From contig VUYT01000019.1 of NCBI GenBank assembly GCA_008802785.1, positions 124,001 through 188,000 of the forward strand: a stretch of 64,000 nucleotides of DNA, written 5' to 3'. A model generated the notes under the pieces. It was not told where the DNA came from and searched no databases. It worked only from the letters and a program-made list of their open reading frames with translations. Origin of the DNA: Symmetrospora coprosmae. Taxonomy: Eukaryota > Basidiomycota > Cystobasidiomycetes > Symmetrosporaceae. Both the position numbers and the translations under genes were made by a program. Shown here one piece after another: positions 24,193 to 36,310 of the stretch. Numbering within the stretch: position 1 is the first letter of the stretch; each line of letters starts with the position of its first letter.

Positions 24193-26288
24193 ATGGGCTT
24201 CTTGAAGCACCTCGTAGAGAAGCAGGTCAGTCTGCCCTCCCGTTCTGAGTGCTGCTGCCTGGTCTGATCTGACGCCATGCATTCCTCCTCGGAATAGCCT
24301 CCCAGCGTGAGCATGAGCGGGTGAGGAGAGGGACAGTACCGCAACCAGACAGCTGAATAGCAGACATGTACGACTTTGCTCAGCATGCCAAGAAGAAGGA
24401 GTACAAGTTCCACCAGATGATAGGTGCGGCGGCCTCTGTCGTGTCGTGTCTCTTGCCCAGCTCTGCAGGAAGGAGCGGCAGAGCCGGGCTGTCGTACCAG
24501 CAACCCCTGCTGATCCTGGTCTTGTCGCAGGCGAAGGGAGCTTTGGAGAGGTGAAGCAAGCAACATGGACGAAGCAAGATGGCACAAAGCAGGAAGTCGC
24601 AGTCAAGTGCATCCAGAGTGAGCCCCTGAACAGCCGACCAGGAAGATCAGCAGATCGCCCGGCATCTTTCATGCTTGCGGGACTGACGATCCCCCCCCCC
24701 TGCCCGCTTTCTCATGTGTGCTTCCCAGAAAAGCTCGTGTCCAAGAAGCCACAGGTAGTCTATGACGAGATGGACGTCCTGAAGAAGCTGGATAGTCCGC
24801 ATATTGTCAAGATCTACGACTGGTTCGAGGTGAGCCTGTGGCCGCCACTTCAGAAGTGTCTCCACTTGCTTGGCACAGAGCTGCAGAGACACTGATCCTT
24901 GCTACATTCTTTGGACGTCCTCGCACTCCAGTCAAAAGACAAGTACTTCCTTGTCTTCGAACTCATTGAAGGTGGAGAGCTCTTTGATGCTATCGTTCAG
25001 CGGCACCACTTCTCCGAGCACGACGCGGCAGTTATCATCTCCTCCGTACTCGGAGCAGTCGAATACCTGCACGGGAATAATATCTGCCACCGAGACCTGA
25101 AGCCGGAGAACCTTTTGCTGAGGGAGAAGCACCCTACGCACTTAGACCAGATCGTCATTTGTGAGTGGCGGACCTGCCGTGCGCATGCCCCGACTCCAGA
25201 CGACGAACGCTGATCGTACCTGTATACAGGCGACTTTGGAGTCGCGCGTCACCTCAGTGAGTACCTTGATGTGCCTCTAGATGCCTGAATCCCTCAGCTA
25301 ACATCGCTGCTCTGCCGGCTATGCAAGGCGATGGGGTCGACCTGAATAGAACTCTCGTCGGCTCTCCGGGCTATTCTGGTGAGCTATGGCTCGCAGTGCC
25401 ACAATACGGGAAGAGCCGTCTTCTAACGCCACAGCCTCGTTCTTGCTGGACTCGTTCTCGTTCTTGACGAGTCAAGCTCCGGAGCTACAGGATTCTCAAG
25501 GCTACAAAGGCCAGCCTGCCGATATCTGGTCTCTAGGCGTCATTACTTACGCCTTGCTGTCTGGCACAACACCCTTTCGCAACAAGGGCGATGACGCCGC
25601 CGGTCTCCTCCGCGAGCAGATGACGGAGAAGCTGGACTTCAGTCGGACCATCTGGAACGGCATCAGCGAACAGGCCAAAGGTTATTTGCTGGCTCTAGAG
25701 GCAATTCATAGATATCGTAGGATCGCTGACAGGGTTGCTTCACATCAGGCTTCATCACGCGATGCTGCAAGGTCGAGCCCAAGGAGAGGATGACAGCCGC
25801 TGAAGCTCTTGCGCATCCTTGGATCCAGCATGAGTGCCACCGGTCGACTCACGACATTGGCGCCGAACTACGTCCGGCTCTGAGCAGGACTGTCATCGAC
25901 GGCGGAGGCAGCAAGTACAACGCGAGGCGTCCGCTCGAGAATCACGAGCAGGAGCTCAGCCCGGACAGCAGCGATGTCAGCGGCAGCGAGAGCGATGCCA
26001 GCGACAGCAGTGCTACGAGCATCTCGAGCACGAACGAGACCGTCACGGACGGCTTTGAGACTGACGTGAGTTCCCCTCCTTTGTCTCTGCGCGCAGGACT
26101 TATGTGACTCAGGCTGATTCGAGCCACCTGCAGCGCGAAATTGACGGCGCGATGCGACGCAAGATGGAGGCTGTAGCGGTATGAGCTTCCGCTCTAATTG
26201 TCCTCGGATACCTATTTTCCATTTCCGTGCTTCGCTGTCCCAGATGACCCAAGTCTCTCTCGCCACCCGCTCCTGTTCAAAGCTGTGA
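24193..26288 (+). CDS. Ser/Thr protein kinase, CAMK group
   Basis: Cytosolic/nuclear signalling kinase; pathway not identifiable. Start ATG 24193 (MGFLKHLVEKQ), then exons giving MYDFAQHAKKKEYKFHQMIG and GEGSFGEVKQATW (Gly loop), EVAVKCIQ (ATP-binding Lys), YDEMDVLKKLDSPHIVKIYD, LVFELIEGGELFDAIV, ICHRDLKPENLLL (catalytic Asp), CDFGVARHL (Mg-binding Asp) and LVGSPGYSAPEL (activation loop end). The C-lobe has QPADIWSLGVITYALLSG and VEPKERMTAAEALAHPWIQ. The tail is Ser/Asp/Glu-rich (SPDSSDVSGSESDASDSS) with no obvious calmodulin helix. A last intron (donor GTATGAG at 26179) would give AMTQVSLATRSCSKL and stop at 26286-26288; if it is retained the stop is at 26182-26184. About nine introns. All catalytic residues are present. 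Confidence 0.88.
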
Positions 26289-26448
26289 ATCAAGCCCTAT
26301 GAAAGGCCGCTCGTTGTCTGTCCTAGATACTCAGTCGTGTATCTATACGCTATGCGCATTTATTGTTATTGCGAGGGTTTGCAATGTCTGCGGGCTGGCA
26401 TCTCGTTCTGGCGCCTCTGGTGCTTCTCTTCCGCTCGCCGCGACCAAG

Positions 26449-28474
26449 ATGGCAGACCTCGCAGACGAGCTGCTGCGCGATCTCGAGGGAGACGACAGCG
26501 GTGACGATGGCGGCTATGTGGACGAGGAGCAGGAGTACGCGCAAGCCCAAGCGCAGGCGCGGGCAAACGGCAGCGAGAACGGCGCGATGTCGACGACACT
26601 GCTAGGGAAGCGGAAAGCGAGTGAAGGGGACGAGGATGGCGGCGAGGACGCGATGGACGGCGACGAGGAGATGCCGCGCGTCAAGGAGGAGGAGCGGGAT
26701 GTTGCGCTGCCAGAGGGAGGTATCAGGCCCGCCGAGGAGCTCGACGCGGATGATGTGGCGCAGATGCAGCTGAAGGACGTGAAGGACGTCTCGAGCGTCG
26801 CCAGGCTCGCTGGATCGAAGCACTTCCGCGAGGTGATACAGGTGGGCCAGCATCCCCTTGCTGTCCTGTTGAAGGGCTGTCTCGGTCAGTAGAGAGCTGA
26901 TTGCTTGCACGCACACTCGCTGCACAGAAAGTCGAAGAGTACGCTGCGCAGCCAGCAACGGACATGTCATCGCCTGAAGCGGCCGAGTACAAGCTCATCG
27001 TGCAGGCCAACAACACGGCCGTCGAGATTGAGAACGAGGTGTTGATTGTGCAAAAGGTGCGTCTGTCCTAGCCTTTGCACTCGGGTCCGACAATGGTGCC
27101 ACATGCCTGACCTTGTGGTGTTTCTACCTCTCTGCCACCCAGTTCGTGCGCGACAACTATGCGACGCGTTTTCCAGAGCTCGAGACGCTCGTCGACAACC
27201 CTTACGACTACATCAAGGCCTCGCAGGCTATAGGCAATCCGCCCGAGCTCGATGACTTGTCCAACAAGCTCAAGGGCGTTTTGCCGCCAGCGCAGATCAT
27301 GGTCGTTACAGTCGAGGCAACGACAACAAGAGGAAAGCAGATGACCGACGGCTCCTTCAAGGCCGTCGAAAAAGCCTGCGCCATGTGTCTGGAGCTTGAC
27401 AGTGCAAGACGGAAGGTGGGTCTTCTCGGCTCAAACACAAGACTAGACGAGGATGCTGATGCGAGGAGGCCTGCCCATCTACCTTTTGCAGATTCTCGAA
27501 TATGTAGAGTCGAGAATCAAGTTCCTCGCACCGAATCTCAGCGCCATCGTGGGCTCACGAATAGCAACCAAGCTTCTCGGAATCGCGGGGGGCTTGAACG
27601 GTCTAAGCAAGATGCCATCTTCGAACATCTTCGTGCGTGCACTCTTGTTGACCGTCCTCTGAAGGTATTACTGAAGTCCTGTGCTTTGTGCTATCAGCTC
27701 CTCGGCGCTCAGAAGAAGTTGCCCACTGGCTTCTCGACGAGTGCTCGCACTGGCAACTCGCGGCATACAGGCTTCATCTTCCAGTCTGACCTCGTGCAGA
27801 GTACGCCAGCCGAGTATCGGATGAAGGCACAGCGAACCGTCGCTGCCAAGTGCACTCTGGCTTGCCGCATGGACATCCAGCGCGCCTATCCCGACGGCTC
27901 ATACGGAGAGAAGGCTGTAGAGGACTTGGAAAGGAAGCTCGAGAAGCTGGCCGAACCGCCCCCGGCCAAAATCACAAAGGCTTTGCCTGTGCCCGTCGAA
28001 GGCGGCAACAAGAAGCGACGTGGAGGGAAGCGAGCACGGAAAGCCAAGGAGGCGCATGCCATGACGGAGCTGCAGAAGCTGCAGAATCGGATGGTGTTTG
28101 GCGAGGAGGAAGAGGAGGCTGCTGCGTTTGACGAGACAATGGGGCTGGGCATGGCAGGGAGCTCGAGCGGCAAGATGCGGCAGCTGGCGGGCGAGGCGCG
28201 GACAAAGGCAAAGATGTCCAAGTCCAACAAGAGCCGACTTGCCGCGCTCAACGGGTCAAGCAGCAATGCTTTGTCTGGCACAGCGTCCAGCATCTCGTTC
28301 ACCCCGCATCAGGGAGTCGAGTTTGTTGATCCCACCCGCAGAAAGGCGGTCGCCGACGCGAATGACGGATGGTTCGCAGAAGGATCGTTCAGCGTGGTGA
28401 ACAGGCCGACGGGAATAGGGAGCACCCTTGTCCCGGCCGGGCAGCAGACATTTGTCAAGAAGGAAGGGCGGTGA
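26449..28474 (+). CDS. PRP31: U4/U6 snRNP splicing factor PRP31
   Basis: Prp31 binds the 15.5K-U4 snRNA complex and holds the U4/U6.U5 tri-snRNP together in the nucleus. Start ATG 26449 ([20 protein letters not shown]), the typical acidic N-terminus; an upstream in-frame codon at 26299 is less likely. After introns at about 26841-26929 and 27056-27143 come [20 protein letters not shown] and [20 protein letters not shown]. The Nop domain follows: [40 protein letters not shown] and [13 protein letters not shown], with [15 protein letters not shown]. The C-terminus has a basic segment ([20 protein letters not shown]), an acidic run, and [20 protein letters not shown], also typical of Prp31. Stop 28472-28474. 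About 560 residues, near family norm. Very secure. Confidence 0.95.
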
Positions 28475-28830
28475 CGCGTAGAGGGGAGTGTCGCCTTGGC
28501 CTTGTACTCCTACCCTTGAATGGAGATCATTGCTCATCAGCAAGGCAGAGCAGAGCATGTTGCGCCGGGGCAATGCGGTGAGATCCCGTTCCCGCCCGGC
28601 CCGGGGTCTTGCACGATCGGAAGGCCGCTTCGTCCTGATTTCTTACGTCAGCCTGACTGTGCAGAACAAAGTCAGGGCACCGTGGCACAGCAGCTCTTAC
28701 GGCACAGGGACACAGATTTCTTCTTCGGTTACTCAGCTGCTCTGTTCTTCTCGTCCATGCTCGCTCTGTCCCTTTTTCTTCCTGACCAAACGTCGACTTG
28801 CACCTCCGTCCCGTCTTCCGTTCTTCCAGC
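28475..28830 (+). promoter_or_regulatory. Spacer between PRP31 and Ysc84-like gene
   Basis: 356 bases with pyrimidine-rich stretches at 28740-28830 just before the ATG, a common fungal promoter and leader feature. No gene recognised. Confidence 0.35.
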
Positions 28831-30203
28831 ATGTCCAGCGTCTCCTACCCAACCCTGCCTCCTCGGACTTCGAGACCACCTTCTCCACAGCCCAATCCTC
28901 ATTTCTCTGTCGCTGCGGAGGTCCCTCCGTATGAGCAACTTGATGCTGCGCCTCAAGCGCCCACTGCGTTCGACCAGCAGCCACCGCCCCAGCATCAGTC
29001 CGTCCCGGCGCAGCAGCAAGCCGCACCGAAACAGACGTTCTTCATGAAAGCGAGCGAGAACAAATGGGCCAAGCGCGCGACCAAGATCTCGGACGCTATC
29101 GGCGTGCGAGCGAATGCTGTTGGCGAGAAGTTCGGAGCTGAGCGTAAGTTGCGGGGATGCAACAGGCACCCTAGGTATGCTGGCGCGACGTACAGAAGGC
29201 TAATGCTTTTCCTGGTCCAGGCTTCTGGCCTACCACAGGAGACGGCTACCTCGAGTTGAAGAAGTGCGCGCGGATACTGTCCGAGTTCACCTCGAAGGGC
29301 TTGCCCACATCCGAGAAGCCTGCCGGGAAGGGCCAAGGTCGACAGACCACAAAGGTCTACAAGAAAATGTGGGCTTCACTTCCAGCTCTCCTTGCTCCGA
29401 CTACTTGAGCTGATCCAGATCTCCCTCTAAATACTAGCCCTCCGTCCATCATCCGAAACGCCAAAGGCATTGTGATCTTTTCCTGCTTCCGGAGTGGCTT
29501 CGCCCCACTGGCTGGCTCAGGCGGCAGCGGTGTCGTCATGATCCGTCTCTCTAATGGTCAATGGAGTGCTCCGGCTTTTGTGGCGCCTAACAACATCTCT
29601 GGCGGTTTGATGTTTGGGGCGGACGCGTATAATGCCATCCTGATCCTCAACAGCGATACGGCCGTGAATGGCTTCATGTCTCACCATTTTACTATCGGCT
29701 CCGAGGTACATCACGGTACTGTCCGCCGTCCTTGTTTACGATGGCTGACCCGTGACCTCTGTCTCAGGTCGCTGTCGCTGCTGGCCCATTAGGCGCAGGC
29801 GCAGGGATGGATATGGGCATCATGGCTGGCAAGCGAGCCCCCATCTTCACATACGTCGTCAGCCGAGGTCTGTATGCAGGCATCGAGCTTACAGGCCAGA
29901 TCTTCGTCGAGCGGGAAGAGGAGAATGAGATCGTTTACCAGTGCGTGCACTTCGTTCTAGATCCAACGGCAAGAGTCCACACTGACCTTCCGCTCCATCA
30001 GACGCAAAGGCTTGCGGACCACCGAAATTCTGAGCGGCAATGTCCCTGCACCGCCAGAAGCGCAGCCATTGTTCGACGCGCTGTACCAGGCCGAGCACGG
30101 CATTGCTCAAGGCGCGCAACTGGAGCAAGAGCTTACCGCCGAGGAAGCGAAGGAGAAAGACATGCCAGACACCCACGACGGCACGGAGAGCCGGCCAATG
30201 TAG
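28831..30203 (+). CDS. SYLF/Ysc84-domain actin-patch protein
   Basis: Members (yeast Lsb3/Ysc84, human SH3YL1) bind actin filaments and phosphoinositides at endocytic patches. Start ATG 28831 (MSSVSYPTLPPRTSRPPSPQ) opens a Pro/Gln-rich region that could bind SH3 domains. It is followed by MKASENKWAKRATKISDAIG, an intron, and then the SYLF domain: LKKCARILSEFTSKG, IRNAKGIVIFSCFRSGFAP, GSGGSGVVMIRLSNGQWSA, AYNAILILNSDTAVNGFM, VAAGPLGAGAGMD and FTYVVSRGLYAGIELTGQIF. The end reads TTEILSGNVPAPPEAQPLFD and a Glu-rich tail. Four introns. Yeast Ysc84 carries a C-terminal SH3 domain; none is present here, so this is a short form of the family. It converges on SYF1 with a 63-base gap. Confidence 0.9.
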
Positions 30204-30266
30204 ACGAGCGAAGTGATACCGCCGCATCAGAAATGTCTTCCTGTATCCCTACAAGCTTGCCTGCAG

Positions 30267-33200
30267 CTACTCGTCTTCATCGTCTATAGCGATCTCCTCC
30301 GTGTTTGCTCCCTCAGCGACTGCTTTCGCCTGCGCGACCTTGGCCTGCTCCTCTTGCGCAGCCTTGATCCGGTCCTTTGCACTGTATCGAAGGAAGCGAG
30401 TGTCAGCGATTGCCGTCATGCAAGCCAGACCTGCACTCAGACTCACGGCACAAAAGACATAGCGGGCTTGCCTGCTGCACCCTGGGCGCCTCCAGCTTCC
30501 AGAGCAGCCATTGCGTCGAGCGGAGCCCCTGTCGTGGCATTGGCCGTGTCCGCCGCACTGAGAGCCACAGCGTTGCCAGCATTCTTGGACGCAGCCGCGG
30601 CACGAGCAGCGAGGTAGCCTGTACTCGTATTGAAGGACGCCTGTACAGCTCGTTTGATGCGCAGCATCTCGCGGAAAGTGTCCTCGGACCCAGTCTCGAT
30701 CTCGAAAGCGTTCCAGTCGGACCAGTACTTTGGGTTGACGCGCGGATCGCAGCTGTAGGCAAACTGTGTCAGTCGGACAGATCGCTCCACTGCAATCAAT
30801 AGGGGCAGAGCAACGCACAACTGAGAGCCGTGAGCGTAGATGGCGCGAGCTCGGTCGATCTCGCCCAGCTTCCGCTCGAGCGCGGCGAAGCGGAGACACA
30901 TCTCGGCAGTTTGCTTGTCCGGCAACACCTCGATGGCCTTCTCGTACACGGTTCTCGTGGCGGGCAGACCGAAGTTGGCCGTCGTCTTTGCAACGAGAAC
31001 CTCGAACATCTTGAGGGAGGTCACAGAATGAGAGGTTAGCGCGCGGCCAATTGCCAATTGGGCGACATCCAGATAGCGACCTACCTCGAAGCGGTCTGGA
31101 CTTTCGACTGCCTCCGTGGCACGATTGTAAACATTCATGGCTCGCCTGGCAAGCCCAAAGTCCTCTTCGAACTGGCCGTACATGAGATAGAGCGGCTTGG
31201 CGAACTTGGCAGGGCAGTCCAGGATGGCCTGTTCGAACAGATCTCTTGTGCGCTCCACCTTGGTCCCCAGGTACCGCTTCAGGAAGCGAGCCAGGAAGAT
31301 GTTCCACAGCTCGAATGCGATAGGGTAGCCGAAGAGCGCAATGCCTCGCTCGTAGACCTTGAACGATTCCTCGAAGTATTGATTCTCCTCGAGGAAATTG
31401 GCGTAATTTGTGACCACCTGTGTGCGGGCTCGTTAGCATTCGGTGAACCAGAGTGGCCTGAACTCGACAGTTACACACCTGGGCATTGGCAATCTTGAGC
31501 TCAAAGATCCTGTCGTACACCTTCTTTGTCGTCTCGACGGACCCGATCGACTCCTCGAGGTCGACGTAGAAGCTCCACAGCTTGAGACTCTTGAACAGCC
31601 TGACCTGGCTTGGGGTGTTGTCGTCGTGGAAGTCGACCGTGTTTGGCTTGCGCTGCCCAGGCGTGGACGTGGCGCGCTGCATGGTGCGGATGGCGTCGTC
31701 GTAGTTCTCGTTGCGCACCTCCATCTCTGCCCACTCGCACCACACCTCTGCGAGGTCGTCGACCTTCTTGAAATTGACCTTGATGGCCTTTTCAAAGATC
31801 TTGCGCGCGCTGGGTAGATCCCGCTCTGCCCTGTCAGCGGGGTCAGCGGCGGATCCGCCTTCCTCAAAGAACTTGGCGTAAGTGATGTACAGCTTGTGCA
31901 GGCCACCAATGGCTTTGCGCGGGTTGATGGTGTTGATGGCGTTCTCGTACGTATTCTGGATCTCCTCGTCGTTCGTGCCCCACAGCGCGACGCGCTTCTC
32001 CCACTCTTGCACATCATTCGGGTTCCGCCGGAGCAGAACCTCGTTGACGAGGAACGGCCGGCGGTCCATCAGGTCTTCAAAGTCCTTCATCTGGGTGTCC
32101 AGCTCGGCCTCGGTCTCCTTGACCTCCTCTGAGCCTTCCTCCTCGTCCGCGACGGCGTCCATGAGCGCCGAGATGGACGACTCGTAGAACTCGGCGTAGG
32201 CATCAAAGATCTGGGTGAAATCTCGCACGGTCAAGACCGACGCGATCCCTTCCTCAAAGATCTGGCGCGCCTTGTCAAATTCCCCACGCTTGATCCAGTA
32301 CGTGGCCAGTCCGGTCCACAATCGCCCAGCCTGGTCCTTGTAGACGGCGAGGCCGTCTCTGCGGATGAGATCCTCGACGTCGAGCTGCTTGGGGTCAACT
32401 GGGTCGATGTACTCCTCTGCCTCTCGGCGGGATGCCTCTGAGCCAGCCATTCGGGCATCTGCGCGCTTCTGGCCGTCCGACGGTTCGGCAGGCTTGGGCC
32501 CACCGCGGAAGCGAATGAGGCCGTCCGCGGTTGTGCTGCTCTGCTCCTCTTGTTCGCCGTTCAGGTGGCCCTGAGCTGCAGCGTCTGCCTCAGCTGCCTC
32601 CTTCTCAGCCGCGCGCTTGCTGAGTTCCGCCTCCTCCCTTTGCGCGCGCAGAGCACGCTGCTCCATGAGCGCCTGTGCCTCCTCATCCGTGATGCCAACT
32701 TCCTCCGGGTACGCCTCGGCGATCTCGAGCCAGTCAATGAGAAGCATGTACGGGCTCTTGCCATTGGGGCTCTTGTATTTGCCGTCCACCGCTAGCCTGC
32801 TGAGCCGGAGGAGGAGCTTTGCAGCTTCAAGCGGTCGCGTCGTGCCGCCCGGCTTGCCAGCCATGAGGAGCTGGACGTAGTGCTCCGTGAGAGTCGAGTC
32901 GACCTTGAGGAAGCGCCGGAAGATCGAGGCCGACACTGCTGGGACGGCAATATCCTGGGCGTACTTGAGGTACATCCGCCAGACACGCTCGTGCTGCGGC
33001 TTGGCCAGGACGCGCAGTGCTCTGTCGAAGGTGCGGCGAGCGTGCGAGTGCAGCAGGAAAGAGGGACAGCTGGGATGCAGGAAGATATTGAGGTAGTTGA
33101 GCCAGACTCGCGGCATCTAGGAAGGTGGAGGCAACGGAAGACCAGGTCGATGTCAGCGGATACCTTGGCCCAGGAATGTTACTAGAGAGCCGTCTCACCC

Positions 33201-33861
33201 GTGGTAGCCACATCAGCGCTCGCTCAAACGTCCCTGCCAACGCCCTCCATTCGGAAGCGCCGACAACGCCATCTAGCCCGCCCTCCCACTGCGCATCCAC
33301 ATCGACCTCTGCATCCGAAAGCTCCTCGCCAACCTCGCCCGTCTCTGGATCCTTGCGCCTTTCCTTCAGGTACTTTAGGAACAGGTACGACGTCTCGTTG
33401 CCCTGTCCGTCCTCATTTGCCGCTTCTACGCGCTTCTTTTTCGGTGCCCGCAAGTTCAGTTTCCGCTTCGGTGTGCCTAGCACGTACGAGCAGCGCATAT
33501 CGAGATAGCCCTTCCAGAGCTTGTATGAGCCCGGGAACTGGGCGAGTGCGCGCTCGTAGATGTCGGTGAGGCGCTGAAGCCCTTCCCTGCCGTTCTTTGT
33601 CGCCAGCTTTGCCCCGAGCAAGGCGAGCTCCTGCTCGCTGGCCGTTCCCCTCGCCGCCTTCTCGGACGCGTTGACCCCAGCAGTGACGTTTGCGATGTGG
33701 TGCACCCATCGCGAGAAGTTGGCGCTGCCGCTGCGGATGAGGTCGAGCTCGAGCCCAAGCTCGGAGAGCGGTACGAGGTGCGGGTGGGTGAGCGGCGTCG
33801 GGACGGGCTGGGTCAGGGGGAAGAGGCCCGACAGCGCCTGCAGCGGTGATGCAGCAGCCAT
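30267..33861 (-). CDS. SYF1: Pre-mRNA splicing factor SYF1 (HAT-repeat protein)
   Basis: Syf1 (human XAB2) is a scaffold of the Prp19/NineTeen complex in the active spliceosome. Start ATG 33861 (MAAASPLQALSGLFPLTQPV). HAT repeats with the W-x-x-Y/F pattern run through the whole protein: YERALAQFPGSYKLWKGYLD, TFERALMWLPRVRRL, then after an intron (about 33116-33195) FDRALRVLAKPQHERVWRMY, IFEEGIASVLTVRDFTQIFD and WEKRVALWGTNDEEIQNTYE. After another intron (about 31420-31475) come SFKVYERGIALFGYPIAFEL, LARRAMNVYNRATEAVES and TRTVYEKAIEVLPDKQTAEM. The conserved end DPRVNPKYWSDWNAFEIETG precedes two small introns and the acidic C-terminus EEIAIDDEDE. There is an acidic/Gln insert (32510-32640). 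About 1,100 residues. Secure. Confidence 0.95.
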
Positions 33862-34535
33862 GGCGGGTGGCAGATGGCTCTGGCTGTCCTGCCGTCGTGC
33901 TATCCTGCTGAGATGATGATGAGCTGAGTCGGTGGGTGAGCAAGCGAGAGTGCGGGCGAGCTTTTGCCCTTGGGGTCTTCAAGTGCGCTTCCTCTGATCC
34001 CTGACCGATGGACGCCAAGCAACATCGAATTCACAGTGTGCTAGATTGCGATGACAGGCTGTACTCGCAGTTGTCCACAACATGTCAATGTGCCGACTAC
34101 AGGCTGCTGCAACGCAATCCCCCAACCGGCGCATAGCTGACCTGGCTGATGTCGGCAAGTGCGCGCGCCCAGGCCTTACTGACCAACTGACGCAGCTCAC
34201 TCCAGATGGGAGAGCGCATTGCTACTGAAGCTAATCGGACTTGCTACTCATGACTGGAAGGACAATTGCAGGGAGTTCCAGCAGTCCGCCCGCTCCGTGA
34301 CGTGCTGCCGCTCGCTCCACTGGCCAGATTCTGCCCGCTGAAAGGACTGGGACCCACCCGGAGCTTTCACCTGGGCGGTGCATATCGAGTCGCTTCAAAG
34401 GCCACCTGTCAGCGTCTGAATCCTACCTCGGATGCCCTCCCTCGCTCCCACCCACTCGCATCTCCTCGCTCGCCCGCATAGACGGTCCCTGCCACCTTCA
34501 CAGTCTCGACGACAACCCCATAACCCCCAGCAGAC
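33862..34535. promoter_or_regulatory. Divergent spacer between SYF1 and secreted-protein gene
   Basis: 674 bases holding two promoters. A GTGACGTG string (CRE/bZIP-like core) lies at about 34295-34302. No clear TATA box on either strand. Open frames here are short and unlike known proteins. Confidence 0.35.
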
Positions 34536-36310
34536 ATGTTTTCGCGCCTTCTATACTGCGTCCCTCTACTCTTATCTCTGTCCTGCATCCTCGCTGTGCG
34601 AGGATACCACCAGCCAGGCTCGGACAAAGGCGGCGACTTGCTGGCAGGTCTAGCGGGTCGCGATGTCGGACCGACACCTGCCCTATCCCTCCTCGATGCG
34701 CGGGCTCTCGAAGAGTTCGTCGCTCGCAGCTACAGCGACAACGATGACGACGATGACGAGGACTTGGCCACCCCGACTGCCGCACCGCTCACACTGATGA
34801 AGCGTGGCCAAGGCTGCAACCGATGCGGCGACTCGTCCGGCTCTAACACCGAGACACAGACAGGCGGCAAGGGAGGGAAAGGCGGCAAAGGTGGCAAGGG
34901 TGGCCCGAAGCCAAAGCCAAAGAAGAAATTCCAGGGGATTGACTTCTCCCGCCAGAGGCAGCACCGATTCGTCCGCTTCATTCTCGCCAGCTCCGTCGAC
35001 ACCCGCGCTGCTGATGGCTCCTGTACGCCTGTCGTGATCGATACGCCTAATGTGAGCAGACTAGTCATGTCCCTGAGCGGGTCTGACGCTATACTGAAGA
35101 CTGCACCACCGCAGTGCTATGACGTTCTTAGCCAAGGCAAGTCGCTGAACAAACCCGAAGACTTCGAAGCGACGTACGGCGCCCGAGGGCTGTGAGTCAA
35201 GGTAGCCATACTCTCAACGAACGAGTGAAATACGGCTGAACAGTGCCTTTGCCGTTTCCAGCCAAACCCGTGATTTGCAGCCGGATCCGAACAATGCCAG
35301 GTGAGTCTTTTCCAGAGCGGGATGGTCGTGTCCTGAGCCTCTAACCGAGCCTCTCCCCACCTAACAGGAACTGCCAATCATACGGCATGGTCGATGCAGG
35401 TTGGTCACACTCCCGCTTCAATCAAGTCCTGAATCCTTTTCTGAAGCTAAGTCGTGACCATGCAGGTGGAGCTCGCATGAACCTCACTCGCTACGATGGA
35501 TACCCAATCGGCATGCGCATCTCCAATGGTAAGTCCGGCCTTCTGTCCACCAGAGCCGACGATGTTGTCTGAACTCCCGTCGCAGACTCCAACAGCCGAA
35601 TCGGGTGGGACCACGATGGGTAAGCTTGTGCGAGGTTCGGTCTGCCCGTCGTAGATCCTGACGCGGCCACTACTCTACTGCAGTGACCAGCCCGTCAAAT
35701 GGGTCAAGGAATTCGATCCTACCGCTCTGAACGGCAAGTTCAGCATGGATTGCGAATACTGGTGGTCTAGTGAGTATCGCAGATCGTCGTCGGCTGTTAC
35801 CTGACTGTGCCTGACGCTGCGCTATACGCGATCCACAGAGGAGAAAGGTGGTCCGCAATGGCACGCCAGGAGCTGCCTCATGAAGCTCGTTACAGCCGCG
35901 GGACAGAACACATGCATTGCAGCCGACCGCGTCGAGCCGGGCAGCGGTAAGCCCCTGCTGTACCAGCCCTGCGACCGACAGAACCCTTCCCAGGTGTGGC
36001 ATCTGCAAGCTACCGCTCTCGAGATGCCCTTCTACGGCGGAAATTGCGGACAGGCGTGCTGGGGCATCCAGTATAACAAGAACCCCCTCCAATTCTGGGC
36101 GGCGTGAGTCCTGCAGCTGTCGCCATGCGATGCCCGCAGCTTGCCTAGCGGTGGCTGACCTTGCTCCCTCCCTGCCCTGCTCTACTCTTGCTTTGCTCCC
36201 GCAGAGGTACCGGTACTGTGCCGTACGAGGCACCGCTGCGCCCAACGACGACGCTCAGCCAAGACACCACCCAAGGCACGACCCAGGGTCAAGGCACGAC
36301 CAGGATATGA
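34536..36310 (+). CDS. Secreted Cys-rich protein with Gly/Lys linker and ricin-B-like tail
   Basis: Family not recognised. Eight exons read in perfect phase: 34536-35191, 35244-35300, 35368-35399, 35466-35528, 35586-35619, 35684-35769, 35839-36103, 36205-36310; total 1299 nt, 432 residues. Residues 1-22 are a clear signal peptide (MFSRLLYCVPLLLSLSCILA). Residues 66-77 are Asp/Glu-rich, then a Kex2-like KR site at 89-90 precedes GQGCNRCGDSS. Residues 110-131 are a Gly/Lys repeat linker. The rest has conserved-looking Trp and Cys residues (IGWDHDGDQPVKWVKEF, MDCEYWWS) and one stretch with the Cys and Q-x-W pattern of a ricin-B lectin repeat (CDRQNPSQVWHLQ). The tail is Thr/Gln-rich (TTTLSQDTTQGTTQGQ). 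Possible roles: wall-bound or effector-like secreted protein (inference only). Confidence 0.75.

Noticed and set aside
33413-34018. 201-codon minus-strand frame overlapping the SYF1 start
   Set aside because: Arg/Ala/His-rich, overlaps the real SYF1 N-terminus in another frame.
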